From the NCBI GenBank assembly GCA_049973945.1, contig JBMFJH010000005.1, forward strand, positions 29,017-93,016: DNA of 64,000 nt, written 5' to 3'. Below, one piece after another: positions 29,041-38,507 of the stretch; positions within the stretch are counted from its first letter, which is position 1; the number at the start of each line of letters is the position of its first letter. A program made the translations under genes and the position numbers. Origin of the DNA: Acd1 sp049973945 (GTDB lineage Archaea; Thermoproteota; Thermoprotei_A; Sulfolobales; Sulfolobaceae). The notes beneath the pieces are model-generated. The model was not told where the DNA came from. It ran no database searches and was given only the letters and a program-made list of their open reading frames with translations.

Positions 29041-31507
29041 GTTAATCCTCTATGGAATTGAAAGACGTGCTGACGGATATGCCCGTGTACTTCCCTGCAG
29101 ATGGGTTAATCCTCTATGGAATTGAAAGATTATCATGATAGCAGCGCCTGGAGGGCTCATCGCTTTCGTTAATCCTCTATGGAATTGAAAGAATCGCGAA
29201 GCGAGAGAGGACTGAGGAGCTGAAATTGTAGAGTTAATCCTCTATGGAATTGAAAGCGCTGAATAGAAAGATCAGGTACTTAGAGAAGCTGTCGATGTTA
29301 ATCCTCTATGGAATTGAAAGTGATAGGCGGCTAGATGGAGGGGAGTTTCGCCATTATTGGTTAATCCTCTATGGAATTGAAAGCGTGACAACCTCCAAGC
29401 CCTTCAAGACGGAGCTTGTTGCTGTTAATCCTCTATGGAATTGAAAGCGCGGTACGCGCTCGTGGTTAAACGTCAAGACGAGGAGATGTTAATCCTCTAT
29501 GGAATTGAAAGGTAATGCAGTCGCTGTTGCTGTGCCAGCCCGTTATCGTGTTAATCCTCTATGGAATTGAAAGCAGCAACACCTCGACCTGTTGAATCCT
29601 CTTGGTATAGTAGTTAATCCTCTATGGAATTGAAAGCCATCTGTGATCGGGTTCATGATTCCGTCGTCCATGTTCACAAGGTTAATCCTCTATGGAATTG
29701 AAAGCTCACCTTTCAGTATAAATAGATAGCTATAATCGAAATCTGTTAATCCTCTGTGGAATTGAAAGGGAGAAGCTCGCCACAGTCCTTTCGCTCCTGC
29801 CTTACTCGTTAATCCTCTGTGGAATTGAAAGACTTCAATATCGAGTCAGCCAGCTCTCCGAGGTAGTCGTGTTAATCCTCTGTGGAATTGAAAGGCGTAA
29901 GTTCAGGCGGTGGGCTCTCTTGACCGACTCTTTCTTTGTGTTAATCCTCTGTGGAATTGAAAGCTTTCCTGTCGTTTTCCTCACACCACGCGACGTACGC
30001 CTGTTAATCCTCTGTGGAATTGAAAGACAACGACACTTGGTTTAATGTCCTGTGGGTTCAGGATCCGTTAATCCTCTATGGAATTGAAAGTACTGATCAT
30101 GATCTTCTTTCCGTTTAACGTGAGAACGTCGTTAATCCTCTGTGGAATTGAAAGTTAATTCTTATTTTTAAACTGTCTACAAGTTCATTTAAACTGTTAA
30201 TCCTCTGTGGAATTGAAAGCGAGCTACACGAACACTACGCTGCAGCCGTTCCCCTTGGTTAATCCTCTGTGGAATTGAAAGTCGACGGCGTTGTGATGAG
30301 GCGAGGTAGATGCGTTCGTCAGTTAATCCTCTGTGGAATTGAAAGAAATACGTACTGTACTACTACCTAGCGTTTAACGGCTCGTCGTTAATCCTCTGTG
30401 GAATTGAAAGGTCATTTCCATAGCCCCTCTCTTCCTCAGCTCTCTTACTATGTTAATCCTCTGTGGAATTGAAAGTCTCTGTGCCCCATGCCCGCAACAG
30501 CACTTTCCCGCAATGGGGTTAATCCTCTGTGGAATTGAAAGGTATTCCAGTTGCGCATAAAGCGGTGACCCGCTCTTGACCGTTAATCCTCTGTGGAATT
30601 GAAAGAAGATCTCTCGCTCTCTGTCAGCAGTATTGAGGAGGAAGAGTTAATCCTCTGTGGAATTGAAAGAGATCCTGCTCCCAGGTCACATCGAACGGGT
30701 CAATCCTGTTCTTTAACAGTTAATCCTCTGTGGAATTGAAAGCATGTATACGTTGTATAGGTGGTTCACGTGATGGCACGTTAATCCTCTGTGGAATTGA
30801 AAGATCGGTAGGGTGACGTTGGTAGTACTGGTTCCAGAGGTTAATCCTCTGTGGAATTGAAAGACTCCTTTCTATCTATAAGAACGCCATCAAGGATCGT
30901 GTTAAGTTAATCCTCTGTGGAATTGAAAATATTTCAATAGCAATAACGGCTTATCATACTCCATCCCCGCGTGTTAATCCTCTGTGGAATTGAAAGAGCT
31001 CTTTGGCTACTTCAACTATTTCGAAAATACCTCCCGTTAATCCTCTGTGGAATTGAAAGATTAGGTTCGCCAATGCTGTCGGCTGGAGAACCGATTGACG
31101 TCAATCCTCTATGGAATTGAAAGCGTTCGAACACGGGGTTGAACTTGTGGGGCGGGACTTCGTCGTTAATCCTCTGTGGAATTGAAAGCAATCTCGTTCT
31201 CGACGTGCTCTGCAGGTCTCAGGGATGTTAATCCTCTGTGGAATTGAAAGTTTTCAAAGTCCATCTCCTTAATGACCAGCCATGCTTTTCCGTTAATCCT
31301 CTGTGGAATTGAAAGCTGGTTCGGTGGAAACGGCGAGAAGTCGAAAACAATGAGTTAATCCTCTATGGAATTGAAAGGCGTACTCAGTATATTTCGTTAT
31401 AGGTATTTGTAGACTTGGTTAATCCTCTATGGAATTGAAAGTAGTCCCTGAGGCCCTGCACGACCTTGTATGCGTGGAAGTCGGTTAATCCTCTATGGAA
31501 TTGAAAG
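29041..31507 (+). CRISPR. CRISPR array 3: 39 repeats, 38 spacers
   Basis: The 24-nt repeat begins GTTAATCCTCTATGG and ends GAATTGAAAG; a variant has CTGTGG instead of CTATGG. Repeats 1-11 (leader side) are CTATGG. From repeat 12 (29745) to 36 they are CTGTGG, except repeat 17 (30067) and repeat 33 (31100, which also begins GTCAATCC). Repeats 37-39 are CTATGG again. Repeat 30 (30906) ends GAAAAT. Spacers are about 36-44 nt. A further degenerate repeat may lie at 31598. Confidence 0.98.
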
Positions 31508-31597
31508 CTTAAGTGACGAGATCGCACAGGGGTCGCCCGCGTGGACATACCGTATCATGTTGACTAAACGTCACTAGTGCTAGGAGCTTCACGCGTA

Positions 31598-31620
31598 ATT
31601 AATCCCCTCGAAACTAAAAG
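31598..31620 (+). repeat. Possible degenerate terminal repeat of array 3
   Basis: ATTAATCCCCTCGAAACTAA followed by AAG resembles the array repeat with several substitutions and one missing base. It lies 90 bases beyond the last good repeat, more than one spacer away. It may mark the original old end of the array. Confidence 0.35.
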
Positions 31621-31732
31621 GAACGACGAAGAGACCGCCTCTCTGACGTCGCCCCCGTTCGTTGTGTTGAGCTCCCGGCGCACTTCGTAGACTTTCGAGT
31701 TGGGAAAAAGCGGAGTGATGTTGTACTATCGG

Positions 31733-32134
31733 TTACACTAAGGGCAACTCGAAGGGCTCCAGTATCCTGATCCCTAGTCTCAGGATCTCCTCCGCGCTCA
31801 CCTCCCCATTCAGCTTCGCGCTAACCAAACGCCGTCCCTTGAGCTCGAACTTCGACGACCTCCTTATCAGCTCGTTGAGCCTCTTGACGTTGTATACCAC
31901 CCCCTTGAACTCCCTCACCCTCTCCTTCACCACGAAGTCTTCCGGGTCGTCCGGGATAGGGATGGGCTTCCCGTAAACGTTGAGTATCACGAAGCCCCTG
32001 TCCCCCCTCAGCAGGTTCAGCAATGAGTCGAAGAGCTCCCTCTCGCTCCCGCAGTAGTACCACTTCATGACCTTGCCCTCGTAGACCCTCTCGCAGGGGC
32101 TGCCGTCGCCCTTCGAGTTAGTTATGTACATCAT
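31733..32134 (-). CDS. Conserved protein following cas10, function unknown
   Basis: A 133-residue protein (MMYITNSKGDGSPCERVYEG... ending RLGIRILEPFELPLV) of mixed alpha/beta type, without a family I recognise. It is 12 bases downstream of cas10 on the same strand and so is probably cotranscribed with the csm genes. A paralogue lies at the left edge of the window (2-163). Its position suggests a type III accessory role, but no motif indicates an activity. Confidence 0.65.
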   Translation of the reverse strand: MMYITNSKGDGSPCERVYEGKVMKWYYCGSERELFDSLLNLLRGDRGFVILNVYGKPIPIPDDPEDFVVKERVREFKGVVYNVKRLNELIRRSSKFELKGRRLVSAKLNGEVSAEEILRLGIRILEPFELPLV

Positions 32135-32146
32135 GTTGCCTCGCGT

Positions 32147-34468
32147 CTACTCCCTCTTCAGTAGCGAGTACATGTTAACAGCAGTCCTGAACTTGAGCAG
32201 GAACGAAAGGACTTTTTCCGCGTCGTCGCCGGGATAGGTCAGGAACTTCTTGTAGATCCCCTTCATCTCCTCGGCGTACTTCTCGTTCCTGGCGTTCAGG
32301 TAGGCGTAGCTGACCAGCGCCCTGTGATCCTCGCCCGCCTCGACCATCGACCCTATCTGGTAGAGCTTGTAGAGGTAAGCGCTCGGCACCTTGTCCCCGA
32401 TGTTCTTAGCGACAGTTAGGAACTCCTCGGCCTCCTCCCAGCTGAGCGAGGTCAGCTCCTTACTCCCCTCCCTGTACTTCTCGAAGATGTTGCTCGCCAC
32501 CCTGCCCCCGCTCCCCGTCCTCTCAGCCTTCGCTAAGGCCTCGTACTCCCTAGCGAAGGAGTAGGCGTAGGCTATGGGGTACTTCTTCTTGAAGACGAAC
32601 ACTCCCCCGGAGACCGAGATCGACGGTATTACCCTTCTGACCAGCTTCGAGAGGCGGACGAGGAGCTCGAAGGCCTCGTCCCACTTCCCGTAGACCGCCA
32701 GGTCGTCTCCCCCGGAGTAGAGTATCACGACCGGGGCCCCCTGGCCAGTCCTATCGGTGACCTCCCTCACCACTACGTGCGCGAAGGCGAAGTCCAACAG
32801 GGTCGAGAACGTCATGAACCTGCCGGGGAAGGCGGAGAGCCTCTTGGCGATCTCGCCTATCCTGTCCCCGTCCGTCACCCCCAGGGCGAGGTAATTGCCG
32901 AGCTCGTCGAGGCTCTTGAACCTACCCCCCTCGTCCACGGGGTGGTAGGTGCTCAGGGTGATGTAGCCGAAGCTGACCCCCTCCTCTGCCAGCTCCTCGA
33001 GGACGAAGTTCGTGGTGTCGTTGACCGCGAACACCCTTATCCTCTTTGCGACGTCTTTCTTGGTCTGGATCAGGCTCTTCAAGAACGCGACGTCTTTCCT
33101 GTTGCCTGTCGTGCCCTTCCTGGACTCGTCCCCTCTCACGTTGTGGACTAACAGGAAGCCCACGTTCAGAGGCTCTATGTAGATCTCGCCGACGTTGTCC
33201 CTGTAGGCGTTCTCCCCCCTCGCCCCGTCCTTGTACACCACCTCTATCACGTAGTCCAGGTTCCTCGTCGAGTGGCCGACGATCAGGGAGATCAGGTTCA
33301 TCTCCGAGATGTACTGCGGCCTTCCTGTTTCGGCGCGGGGCGTAACCTCGCCGGCGGTCAGCGTCTCTATCCCCTCTACCTTATCGACCTCGTAGTACCT
33401 GGGGCTCAGGTCGCCGAAGTAGTCGACCTTGACGTCCTTAGTCACGGAGGGTCTGCCGACTGTCCGGAGGTTCTTGAAGGCTTCGTCCAGAGCCCTCTGG
33501 AAGTCCCTGTCCTCCTCGTTCTCGCTGTATATCTTCATCTTCGCCACTTCTATTTCCCCGCTGAGCGAGTAGGCGAACTGGAGCTCGTAAGCGCTCCACT
33601 CCTCGAGGTCGGTCAGCACTTTCTCTACGTCTTTCACCTTCTTCTCGTCCAGGCCACAGGCCACGAATATCAGCTTGCCCGGTTCGAAGGATATGTTGTG
33701 CAACGAGGTCAGTCCCAGGACTTCGGCGAGCTTGTCCGTCAGGGCCCTCTGGAGCAGCTGGAGGAAGAAGCTCCTCCCCCTCAGCCTCTTGGAGGTCTCC
33801 GCCTCCCCCTTCACGTTGGTCAGGAACCTCTGGATCCCCTTGACGTCGATCAAGAGGAGCCTCACCTTCTGGCAGACGGAGAGTGGGGCGGCCAGCCTGC
33901 TGTGGCCGTAGAGCGTCGTATTGGGCACAGCTTGGTAAACAGCTGCCGGCACCAGCAACGCGACCGTCCTGTATATGTAGTCGTAGGTCTCGAGGAGGCT
34001 CAGTGGGTCCTTTATCTTCTTGGCCTTTTCGGCCAGGCTCTTGAGTACCTCCTCGATCTTCTTGTAGCTCACGAAGGCCTCGCTCATTTTCCTAGTCCCG
34101 TAGCTTTCAGGGCGCGCGTTGAAGTCTATGTAAGTCACGGGGTACCAGACCTCCTTGTCCCGCAGTTTGTCCAGGTCGTTTGGGCTCACGTCTAGGACGG
34201 GGTCTAGCAGGGGGGTCGTGAAGGGCTGTTGGGGGCCGGCCTCGGTTCCTATCCTCTCGGAGGCCGACGCGTAGTCCGCTACCCTCCACTTCCCCTCCTT
34301 GAATATCTTGACGTACTCCTCGCCCAGGTAGTCCTGAAGGAAGTCACACGTCAGTCTGTCGTGTTCGTGGAAGTCGCCTTCAAGGACGCACCTCGGCCTC
34401 TCCCCGGCCCTTTGCAGTATTTTCCCCACGTCGTGGAGCAGGGTGACCAGTATCAGCTTCGCGTCCAT
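32147..34468 (-). CDS. cas10: Cas10/Csm1, type III effector large subunit
   Basis: A 773-residue protein. The N-terminal HD nuclease motif is LLHDVGK (His12-Asp13), with FHEHDR near 33. The first palm-like domain shows LLLIDVKGIQRFL (about 204-216) and RLRGRSFFLQLL. The polymerase palm has an intact GGDD at 586-589 (LYSGGDDLAVYG), needed to convert ATP into cyclic oligoadenylate. A helical C-terminal domain follows. Both the DNase and the signalling site look active. It is the fourth gene of the csm2-csm3-csm5-cas10 unit, 5 bases after csm5. Confidence 0.96.
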   Translation of the reverse strand: MDAKLILVTLLHDVGKILQRAGERPRCVLEGDFHEHDRLTCDFLQDYLGEEYVKIFKEGKWRVADYASASERIGTEAGPQQPFTTPLLDPVLDVSPNDLDKLRDKEVWYPVTYIDFNARPESYGTRKMSEAFVSYKKIEEVLKSLAEKAKKIKDPLSLLETYDYIYRTVALLVPAAVYQAVPNTTLYGHSRLAAPLSVCQKVRLLLIDVKGIQRFLTNVKGEAETSKRLRGRSFFLQLLQRALTDKLAEVLGLTSLHNISFEPGKLIFVACGLDEKKVKDVEKVLTDLEEWSAYELQFAYSLSGEIEVAKMKIYSENEEDRDFQRALDEAFKNLRTVGRPSVTKDVKVDYFGDLSPRYYEVDKVEGIETLTAGEVTPRAETGRPQYISEMNLISLIVGHSTRNLDYVIEVVYKDGARGENAYRDNVGEIYIEPLNVGFLLVHNVRGDESRKGTTGNRKDVAFLKSLIQTKKDVAKRIRVFAVNDTTNFVLEELAEEGVSFGYITLSTYHPVDEGGRFKSLDELGNYLALGVTDGDRIGEIAKRLSAFPGRFMTFSTLLDFAFAHVVVREVTDRTGQGAPVVILYSGGDDLAVYGKWDEAFELLVRLSKLVRRVIPSISVSGGVFVFKKKYPIAYAYSFAREYEALAKAERTGSGGRVASNIFEKYREGSKELTSLSWEEAEEFLTVAKNIGDKVPSAYLYKLYQIGSMVEAGEDHRALVSYAYLNARNEKYAEEMKGIYKKFLTYPGDDAEKVLSFLLKFRTAVNMYSLLKRE

Positions 34469-34473
34469 CTAGG

Positions 34474-35484
34474 TCACCCGACGCACAGCCTCGCCCAACC
34501 GACCCCTACGGAGTCGATCAGCTTGACCGTGCTGTCGTCCCAGAAGTGTTCCGTCACCTTTGTCATGACCTTGCTCCTAAGGCTCTCCAAGTCGGGTGGC
34601 AGCGGGATCGTCTTCGCCTTGTGGCCGGTGAACATGCCTACTTTCACAGGGAAGCAGTTGCCCTCGACCTTCAGGGTGTCGAGGAACTTCCTGTACTCCT
34701 GGAACTTTGACGCGGCCTTCAACTTCTCCTTCTCCGAGGAGACCACGCGCTCGCTGTAGGCCTTGAGGGCGCTCACTATCGCGTCCTTGTTCACCAAGTC
34801 GTCCAGCGCCTTGAGCTGGGCGTTCACGCCGTAGTTCTGAGGCTGTACTACCTTCACGTCGTAGGTCAGCGTCCCTCTGTCGAGGGTTATCGCGTAGGCC
34901 TGGGTGGAGAAGCTCCCCACGAGTTCTGAGACCTTGATTAGGCGGAGGGAGAGGGAGAAGCCCTTGACCTCCGGGTCGCTGATCAAAAGCCTGCTGAAAG
35001 CGTCGTAGTTGTACGTGCCCCTCCCGAACTGCAGCCTCCTCTTTAGGAGGAGCTCCACCGGGCCTCCCACTTCCTTCACTCTCTTAGGTATCTGGTGTTT
35101 CGGCAACCTCATGAGCTCCTCCAAGTTCGAGCGCACCTCCTCGTACACGTCCTTGTTGACCATCCTGCTGAGCACGGCTGTCCTGATAAGCCCCTTGACG
35201 GTCGACGCGGGTATCAGGTTCTCGTTAATCATGAGTATCCTGTCGGGCGCGGGGGAGGTGGAGGGGGTGGAGAAAACCAGTTTGAAGCCCCTGACCTCCC
35301 TCGCGAACTCCTCCCTGAATACGTCGCTCAGGGCCTTGACCTTCCCCATGGCCTTGAAGGGGTCGGCGACTATTAGCCTCTCGCCTACCAGCTCGAAGTC
35401 GGCCCCTCTGTACAGCGTCTCCCCGCTCCACACGAAGACGGGGGTGATCGGTGAGACTTCTATGGTGAAGGACTCCTTGATCAT
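34474..35484 (-). CDS. csm5: Csm5-like Cas7-group subunit (crRNA 3'-end cap)
   Basis: A 336-residue RAMP protein. The N-terminal strand FTIEVSPITPVFVWSGE with YRGADFEL, the IPASTVKGLIRTAVLSRMV helix and the GWARLC end correspond to the Csm5 plan. Csm5 caps the far end of the Csm filament. It lies between csm3 (18 bases) and cas10 (5 bases) in one leftward operon. It could be a Cmr-type end subunit, but the companion csm2 and csm3 favour Csm5. Confidence 0.85.
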   Translation of the reverse strand: MIKESFTIEVSPITPVFVWSGETLYRGADFELVGERLIVADPFKAMGKVKALSDVFREEFAREVRGFKLVFSTPSTSPAPDRILMINENLIPASTVKGLIRTAVLSRMVNKDVYEEVRSNLEELMRLPKHQIPKRVKEVGGPVELLLKRRLQFGRGTYNYDAFSRLLISDPEVKGFSLSLRLIKVSELVGSFSTQAYAITLDRGTLTYDVKVVQPQNYGVNAQLKALDDLVNKDAIVSALKAYSERVVSSEKEKLKAASKFQEYRKFLDTLKVEGNCFPVKVGMFTGHKAKTIPLPPDLESLRSKVMTKVTEHFWDDSTVKLIDSVGVGWARLCVG

Positions 35485-35502
35485 CCCTCGCTTGACCTCT
35501 CC

Positions 35503-36441
35503 TCAGGACTGCTGCGTGATTAGCTTGATGAGGTTGTCGATCTCTTTGGCCAGCTCTTCGACGGAGTTCAGCGGCTTTTCCTTGAACTTCGTCTCCTTGT
35601 TAGCCTGAGGGTCGTAGACTGAGACGTCTATACTGGTGAACTCCACCCTCCCGTATCCCCTCGAGCCGTAGGCCCCCAAGTAGGTCTTCTCCAACAGCGT
35701 CATACCCTTCGTCAGGAGGTTCAGGAACTCCTTAACCGAGTTCGCGTTCTTATCGAAGACTAAGAGCGAGATCGTGCCGGTGAACGGCACCCCGGGCTTA
35801 ACCCTGCTGACTTCCCTTGGATCGGCGGCCGACGTGACCCTGTCTATCCTGTTCTCGCCCTTGTCCTCTATGAAGTCGTCGAAGGTGACAAGGCCGTTCC
35901 TCTTGTAGATGTCGCAGACGTACCCCTTAGAGGGGAACAAGTCCTCCACCAACAGGGCCGTCGGCGTCAACACCTTCAGCAGCTCAGCCAACTCCTGCTT
36001 GTTCTTTAGCCCGTCCTGCAGTTCCCTTATGGGGAAGGCGCCGTAGCCGAAGAGCCTGTCCAACGGGGTGTCCTTCAGCGCCTTGACGAACTCCTCGTCG
36101 GTTATCCTCGTCCCCGCCAAGTCCTTGAATATCCCCCTAGCCATTATGTGGGCCCATATCTTCCTGTCGGACGAGTAGAGCGGTAACCCGAGGGCGACCT
36201 CCAGCAACGACCTCATTCTCCCCTTCAGCGACGAACCGGGGATATAGGGCACCCTGACCGTGATCTTCTTGTTTTGATCGCCCTCGCAGGCGTACTCCCT
36301 CTCAACGCTCATCGGCTCTATGTCGGAGCCCCCGATGCGGCCCAAAGCCCTGCCGCCCGAGATCAGCAGGCCAGTCTTAGTCGTAAGTTCGACGTTGAGC
36401 CTCACGATCTTGAGTAGCTTTAGCGAGAGCTGGCTGGACAC
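35503..36441 (-). CDS. csm3: Csm3 (Cas7), backbone RNase of the type III complex
   Basis: A 312-residue protein. LLISGGRALGRIGGSDIEP places Asp40 where the Csm3 target-RNA-cleaving aspartate is found; VPYIPGSSLKGRMRSLLE is the conserved helix that follows. GAYGSRGYGRVEF near the end is the Gly-rich RAMP loop. It is longer than the textbook Csm3 of about 220 residues, as is common in archaea, mainly through a middle insertion with cysteine (KGYVCDIYKRNG). It starts one base after csm2 ends. Confidence 0.93.
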   Translation of the reverse strand: MSSQLSLKLLKIVRLNVELTTKTGLLISGGRALGRIGGSDIEPMSVEREYACEGDQNKKITVRVPYIPGSSLKGRMRSLLEVALGLPLYSSDRKIWAHIMARGIFKDLAGTRITDEEFVKALKDTPLDRLFGYGAFPIRELQDGLKNKQELAELLKVLTPTALLVEDLFPSKGYVCDIYKRNGLVTFDDFIEDKGENRIDRVTSAADPREVSRVKPGVPFTGTISLLVFDKNANSVKEFLNLLTKGMTLLEKTYLGAYGSRGYGRVEFTSIDVSVYDPQANKETKFKEKPLNSVEELAKEIDNLIKLITQQS

Positions 36442-36442
36442 C

Positions 36443-36853
36443 TCATCCCACCTCCTTCGCCACCACGGCGAGGCTGTCTATCAGAAGCCTGGCTTTCCTT
36501 ATTAGGATCTTGACCTCCTTCTGAGGGGCGTTCAGAAGGTCGTTTATCATGTCGATGAGGATCTTCTTGAGGTCGTCGTAAATCTGACCCCTCACGTTTT
36601 GGTACTCTATTATCAGGTAAGCCCTCGGGAGTTGCTCCTTCAGGAACTTCACCGCCTCCTCATCTTTCATGCCCTCGGCAGTGTCCAGGATCGTCGCCAG
36701 CATCTCATGGATCTTCCTGTAAGAGGACTCCGACCTTATTTGCCTCAAGAAGTAATCGTGGTTTCTTTCTAACACCGTCCTCACTATGTCCATGGGCTCT
36801 TGGCTCTTTATCGATATACTAACTTGAGGCCTCGGGTTTGGCCTCTGAGACAT
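36443..36853 (-). CDS. csm2: Csm2-like small subunit
   Basis: A 136-residue all-helical protein (VRTVLERNHDYFLRQIRSES... AYLIIEYQNVRGQIYDDLKK) with the size and helix pattern of Csm2, which lines the complex and contacts the crRNA-target duplex. It is first in the csm2-csm3-csm5-cas10 operon. Small subunits diverge fast, so position and fold pattern carry most of the weight. The ATG at 36853 has a clear TATA box upstream. Confidence 0.8.
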   Translation of the reverse strand: MSQRPNPRPQVSISIKSQEPMDIVRTVLERNHDYFLRQIRSESSYRKIHEMLATILDTAEGMKDEEAVKFLKEQLPRAYLIIEYQNVRGQIYDDLKKILIDMINDLLNAPQKEVKILIRKARLLIDSLAVVAKEVG

Positions 36854-36877
36854 GGCTGAGTCTTGAAAAGGGAAAAT

Positions 36878-36890
36878 GATATTATAAATT
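36878..36890 (-). promoter_or_regulatory. TATA box of the csm2-csm3-csm5-cas10 operon
   Basis: In minus sense the sequence ATTTATAATATC lies about 26-37 bases before the csm2 ATG, followed by a short AT-rich interval, the normal spacing for a nearly leaderless archaeal transcript. Confidence 0.7.
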
Positions 36891-36954
36891 TTGTAAGGTT
36901 AACGACGTATGTGACGCCCCACTTTATGCTAACGTTCATTCGCGTCGTGTTACT

Positions 36955-37446
36955 CTAGTTAACAGTACATATGACGAAGTTACAGTTCGGGCAATTCAGG
37001 TTATCGCATTTAAGATTGTCCGTCACTCCATCGTGTATGGAGCGTTCTCCGTGTTCGCCACACTTAATTGTGGTGTTTGCCTTCATAGATGCGATTATGT
37101 CGCCGCTAGAGGCGTCGCACATGCAACAATAAGCTTTGTGAATGTCACAGATAACGAATCTATTGCAGTTTTTAGAGCCGTCATTACATTCTATTATCGA
37201 TGAATTAGTTCTGAACAAATTAGTCCTGAAAGTGAGATAACCGACGATCTCGTTGATTAATCGTGTAATGTTTTCCCCTAACTTCACACTTTTATCCCAC
37301 GCTACTATCAAAATTACTTTTTCATCTTTCCTCAAGCGCTTACTAAACAATTCCTTTTTCAGTGTTCCTAAAAGCCCTTCATTTTTACAGTACTCTACAC
37401 AATAGAATATTCCTACTAGGTCTATGTACACTTTCCTTACGCTCAT
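36955..37446 (-). CDS. Cys-rich, probably zinc-binding partner of the adjacent ATPase
   Basis: A 163-residue protein. The ATG at 37446 is chosen because it overlaps the ATPase stop as ATGA; the longer frame inside the ATPase gene is not needed. The N-terminal half (MSVRKVYIDLVGIFYCVEYC... KVILIVAWDKSV) looks like a Rossmann-type alpha/beta fold. The C-terminal half has over ten Cys/His: CDIHKAYCCMC, KCGEH and CDNLNCPNCNFVIC, consistent with zinc ribbons. No family was recognised. Overlap with the ATPase implies coupled translation and joint function. Lower GC than the neighbouring csm genes suggests separate acquisition. Confidence 0.65.
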   Translation of the reverse strand: MSVRKVYIDLVGIFYCVEYCKNEGLLGTLKKELFSKRLRKDEKVILIVAWDKSVKLGENITRLINEIVGYLTFRTNLFRTNSSIIECNDGSKNCNRFVICDIHKAYCCMCDASSGDIIASMKANTTIKCGEHGERSIHDGVTDNLKCDNLNCPNCNFVICTVN

Positions 37447-38396
37447 AGCAACACGCCCGACAGACTGAAGCCCGGTATGTACCAACCCTCTTTCAGCGTA
37501 GACAGAGTAACTTTGTTACGCTCTCTGGTCATCACGTATGCAGTCACCAGGTTGCTAGAGCGCATGACGCCTTTGTAGAAGTCCCAGCTGTGGGTGGTCG
37601 CAATGATGTACAAGTTCTCCGAGCTGGATGCTAGGCGTTGTGCCACTCTGCCCAGCGTGTAGGCGAAGCTCGGGTAAGCGAAGGCCTCGGGCTCGTCGAG
37701 TAATAGCAAGACCTTCTCCTTCTTGCTCAACGCGTACGAATATATCATGGCGGTCAGGGCGAGAGCCGAGTAGAACGAGGGCGGGAGCTTCGTAACGCTT
37801 CGACCTTCGTTTCCGAAGACGTCTCTCCACTCTATCCCTTCAGGTGTGACGGAAATCCTCAGAGGCATTAAATACTTCACCTCCTCCTCGTGACCCGCCT
37901 CCTTCGCCTCTTTAGACACCTCCGCGACCTCGCCCTCCACCAACCTCATAGCCTCATACAAGTCCTCGTCCCTGGATCGTGAGCGGACATAAAACAGCCT
38001 CAGTATCCCCGATACGTCTTTCCCGATCTTTGAAAGTCTCGTCAATTCTAAGTTCTTCTCCCCTACCTCCTCCGCCTCCCTGAAGTAATCCTTGTACTTG
38101 TCGTAGATGTAGTAGGTTATGGCGTACGGGTCTAAATACACCGCGTCGTCGAAGTTCTCGTTAACGCTACACTCCTTTATCGGCTCTGTCTCCACGCTCA
38201 AGTCGTACTTGTTCCCGGTGATAGAGTGAAAGATACACCTCAAGAGCACGGACTTCCCGGCCACGTTAGGGCCTACTATCAGAGTTATTCTATTCGCCTC
38301 CAATGTGGCCTTGAGCTCGACCGGCTCGCTTATGTTAGCCGTTATCTTCACGAGTTCAGTCCTTTGTATTGAAATATATAGCTTCGTATCACACAC
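37443..38396 (-). CDS. ABC/OLD-like ATPase in the type III locus
   Basis: A 317-residue protein. Walker A GPNVAGKS at 42-49, an insertion of helices (about 90-200), Walker B VLLLLDEPEA at 229-238 with catalytic Glu235, and an H-loop IIATTHSWDF with His269. This is the AAA15/AAA21-type ABC ATPase architecture found in OLD, Septu and PARIS defence proteins, without a fused TOPRIM domain. The start diverges from csm4, and its stop overlaps the Cys-rich gene. It separates csm4 from the rest of the csm genes. The likely role is a two-gene accessory or stand-alone defence unit (inference). Confidence 0.8.
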   Translation of the reverse strand: MCDTKLYISIQRTELVKITANISEPVELKATLEANRITLIVGPNVAGKSVLLRCIFHSITGNKYDLSVETEPIKECSVNENFDDAVYLDPYAITYYIYDKYKDYFREAEEVGEKNLELTRLSKIGKDVSGILRLFYVRSRSRDEDLYEAMRLVEGEVAEVSKEAKEAGHEEEVKYLMPLRISVTPEGIEWRDVFGNEGRSVTKLPPSFYSALALTAMIYSYALSKKEKVLLLLDEPEAFAYPSFAYTLGRVAQRLASSSENLYIIATTHSWDFYKGVMRSSNLVTAYVMTRERNKVTLSTLKEGWYIPGFSLSGVLL

Positions 38397-38507
38397 GGGT
38401 AGCCGTTCCGAAGTTAACGGACTTGGGCTCGACTGCAGTCAGTATTACCTTCAGCGACTCTTGCAACGCGAGGAAAAAGATAAGAACCGAGGGCGGAATC
38501 AGACTTA

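Noticed and set aside
10439..31501. Many ORFs across the arrays with repeated peptides such as ILYGIES or FQFHRGL.
   Set aside because: They are translations of the CRISPR repeats and spacers.
33272..34195. A 307-codon plus-strand ORF within cas10.
   Set aside because: Shadow of the cas10 coding strand.
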